Source: Clostridiales bacterium
Lineage (GTDB): Bacteria; Bacillota_A; Clostridia; Oscillospirales; Oscillospiraceae
DNA length: 7,107 bases
NCBI GenBank assembly: GCA_022777455.1
Contig: JALFGI010000352.1
Location: 1 to 7,107 of the forward strand
Reading direction: 5' to 3'
Shown: positions 5,910 to 7,107 of the stretch, piece by piece
Layout: each line of letters opens with the position of its first letter
Position numbering within the stretch: position 1 is the stretch's first letter
The notes under the pieces: generated by a model
The model's input: only the letters and a program-made list of their open reading frames with translations
What the model was told of the DNA's origin: nothing
Databases searched by the model: none
Made by a program: the position numbers and the translations under genes

Positions 5910-6665
5910 ATGGTGCATTTTGTCGGAGCCGGAAGCGGTGCCGTGGATCTGATCACGGTGAGAGGTGCAAAGCTGCTGGCGGAAGCGGATGTGGTGATTT
6001 ATGCCGGGTCCCTGGTCAACCCGGAGCTTCTTCGCTATACAAGCGAGGGCTGTAAGGTTTATAACAGCGCAGAAATGACCCTGGAGCAGGTGCTGGAAGT
6101 CATAAAACAAGCCGAAGCAGAGGGGAAAACTACCGTCCGTCTCCATACCGGCGATTCCAGCATTTTCGGCGCGGTACGGGAGCAGTTTGACCAGTTGGAA
6201 GCGCTGGGAATCGACTACGACGTCTGTCCCGGTGTCAGCGCCTTCTGTGGGGCGGCCTCCTCCCTGCGGGCGGAGTACACCCTGCCGGATGTGAGCCAGA
6301 CCGTCATCATCACCCGGGCGGCGGGCAGAACGCCGGTGCCGGAGGGACAGTCCATCCGGGAACTGGCATCCCACCGGGCTACCATGGTGCTCTTTCTCAG
6401 CACCGGCCTGACCGAAAAGCTGCAAAGGGAGCTGCTGGAAGGCGGCTATCCCGGCAGCACACCTGTGGCCGTCGTCTTCAAAGCGACCTGGCCGGAGGAG
6501 AAAGTTTTTCGGTGTACCGTGGAAACCCTGCACCGGACGGTGACGGAAAACCATCTTTCCAAAACGGCGCTGATCATCGTGGGAGACTGTCTGGGTAACC
6601 ATTATGAACGCAGCCGTCTGTATGCGCCGGACTTCTCCACGGAATTCCGGGAGGCAAGCACATGA
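5910..6665 (+). CDS. cbiF: Cobalt-precorrin-4 C11-methyltransferase CbiF
   Basis: CbiF is a SAM-dependent tetrapyrrole methylase that methylates C11 of cobalt-precorrin-4, giving cobalt-precorrin-5A for CbiG. The 251-residue length is typical. Landmarks in order are FVGAGSGAVDLITVRGAKLL (4-23), IYAGSLVNPELL, RLHTGDSSIFGAVREQF (about 77-93), PGVSAFCGAASSL, and LPDVSQTVIITRAAGRTP, the last being characteristic of CbiF/CobM. Two positions differ from the most common motifs: the first loop reads GAGSGAVD in place of GAGPGDPD, and the SAM loop reads TGDSS in place of TGDPS. AAGGAG at 5895-5900 is the ribosome binding site, nine bases before the ATG. Only six bases separate it from the cbiL stop. 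Confidence 0.94.
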   Translation: MVHFVGAGSGAVDLITVRGAKLLAEADVVIYAGSLVNPELLRYTSEGCKVYNSAEMTLEQVLEVIKQAEAEGKTTVRLHTGDSSIFGAVREQFDQLEALGIDYDVCPGVSAFCGAASSLRAEYTLPDVSQTVIITRAAGRTPVPEGQSIRELASHRATMVLFLSTGLTEKLQRELLEGGYPGSTPVAVVFKATWPEEKVFRCTVETLHRTVTENHLSKTALIIVGDCLGNHYERSRLYAPDFSTEFREAST

Positions 6666-7107
6666 AAATAGCCCTGTTTGCCTACAGTCGCCAAGGCTGC
6701 AGAACCGCCCGCCGCATTTTGGAGCATTTCAGGGACGAGGAAATCCGGGCTTTCACCATGGAACGGTTTGAGGAGGCGGGATTCGAGCCCATCCGGCGGC
6801 CGTCGCCGCCTTTCTATGGTCCTCTGTTTGACTGGGCGGACGCCATGGTTTTTGTGGGCTCCTGCGGCATTGCCGTGCGGGAAATCGCGCCCCATGTGAA
6901 AAGCAAGCTGACGGACCCTGCGGTCATCGCCGTGGACGAGCTGGCCAGATTCTCCATTTCCCTGCTCTCCGGGCACATTGGAGGCGGTAACGAGCTGGCT
7001 CTGGAATTGGCGGATTTTCTGGGGGCGACCCCGGTGATCACCACCGCCACGGACATCAATCGGAAGTTTTCCGTGGATACCTGGGCGGCCAGACAGGGGC
7101 TTACCAT
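6662..7107 (+). CDS. cbiG: Cobalt-precorrin-5A hydrolase CbiG, 5' part
   Basis: CbiG opens the delta-lactone of cobalt-precorrin-5A and releases the two-carbon fragment as acetaldehyde, producing cobalt-precorrin-5B for CbiD. The frame from the ATG at 6662 stays open to the window end, giving 148 complete codons; the family is usually more than 300 residues, so over half is missing. Visible family blocks are FVGSCGIAVREIAPHV (64-79), VIAVDELARFSISLLSGHIGGGNELA (88-113, key residues D92, E93, S103, G104, H105, G107-G109 and N110) and ATPVITTATDIN. The ATG overlaps the cbiF stop as ATGA, and GGGAGG at 6649-6654 gives a seven-base spacer. Whether the gene is fused to another cbi domain, as happens in some Clostridia, cannot be seen here. 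Confidence 0.93.
   Translation, partial: MKIALFAYSRQGCRTARRILEHFRDEEIRAFTMERFEEAGFEPIRRPSPPFYGPLFDWADAMVFVGSCGIAVREIAPHVKSKLTDPAVIAVDELARFSISLLSGHIGGGNELALELADFLGATPVITTATDINRKFSVDTWAARQGLT

Noticed and set aside
5640..6602. Minus-strand open frame of 320 codons opposite cbiL and cbiF
   Set aside because: It is antisense to conserved motifs of both methylases, with no domain visible and no ribosome binding site evidence.

Overview
This window is a tightly packed, all-plus-strand stretch of an anaerobic (cobalt-early) cobalamin biosynthesis operon. It holds eight genes: cbiK, an exported NEAT-like protein, cbiA, cbiC, cbiD, cbiL, cbiF and the 5' part of cbiG. The sequence looks like a GC-rich, Gram-positive, strictly anaerobic member of the Clostridia, perhaps Oscillospiraceae-like. 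This rests on strong GGAGG-type ribosome binding sites, the cbi (not cob) enzyme set, type I signal peptides and NEAT-like domains. The taxonomic placement is an inference and not a firm call.

Layout. Positions 17-1168 encode a CbiK-family cobaltochelatase that carries a signal peptide and a short helical N-terminal module before the chelatase domain. A 114-base gap follows (1169-1282), holding two consecutive RNA-level hairpins. Positions 1283-2074 encode a second exported protein made of two related beta-rich domains resembling NEAT/iron-transport-associated domains. From there, cytoplasmic corrin-ring enzymes run without gaps: CbiA (a,c-diamide synthase), CbiC (methylmutase), CbiD (C1 methylation), CbiL (C20 methylation), CbiF (C11 methylation) and CbiG (ring-opening hydrolase, cut by the window end). 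Every junction from 2071 onward is an overlap or a gap of a few bases, so the genes are almost certainly co-transcribed and translationally coupled.

How they work together. In the standard anaerobic pathway, CbiK inserts cobalt into sirohydrochlorin, CbiL methylates C20, CbiF methylates C11, CbiG opens the delta-lactone and loses acetaldehyde, CbiD methylates C1, CbiC moves the C11 methyl to C12 to give cobyrinate, and CbiA amidates side chains a and c. CbiH, CbiJ, CbiE and CbiT are needed as well but are not in this window; they may lie beyond 7107. No cobalamin riboswitch or promoter is visible, because only 16 bases precede the first gene.

The most interesting point is that the first two genes encode exported proteins while the rest of the pathway is cytoplasmic. 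A chelatase outside the membrane cannot easily act on cytoplasmic sirohydrochlorin. The pair may instead form a cell-surface metal or tetrapyrrole handling unit embedded in the B12 operon.
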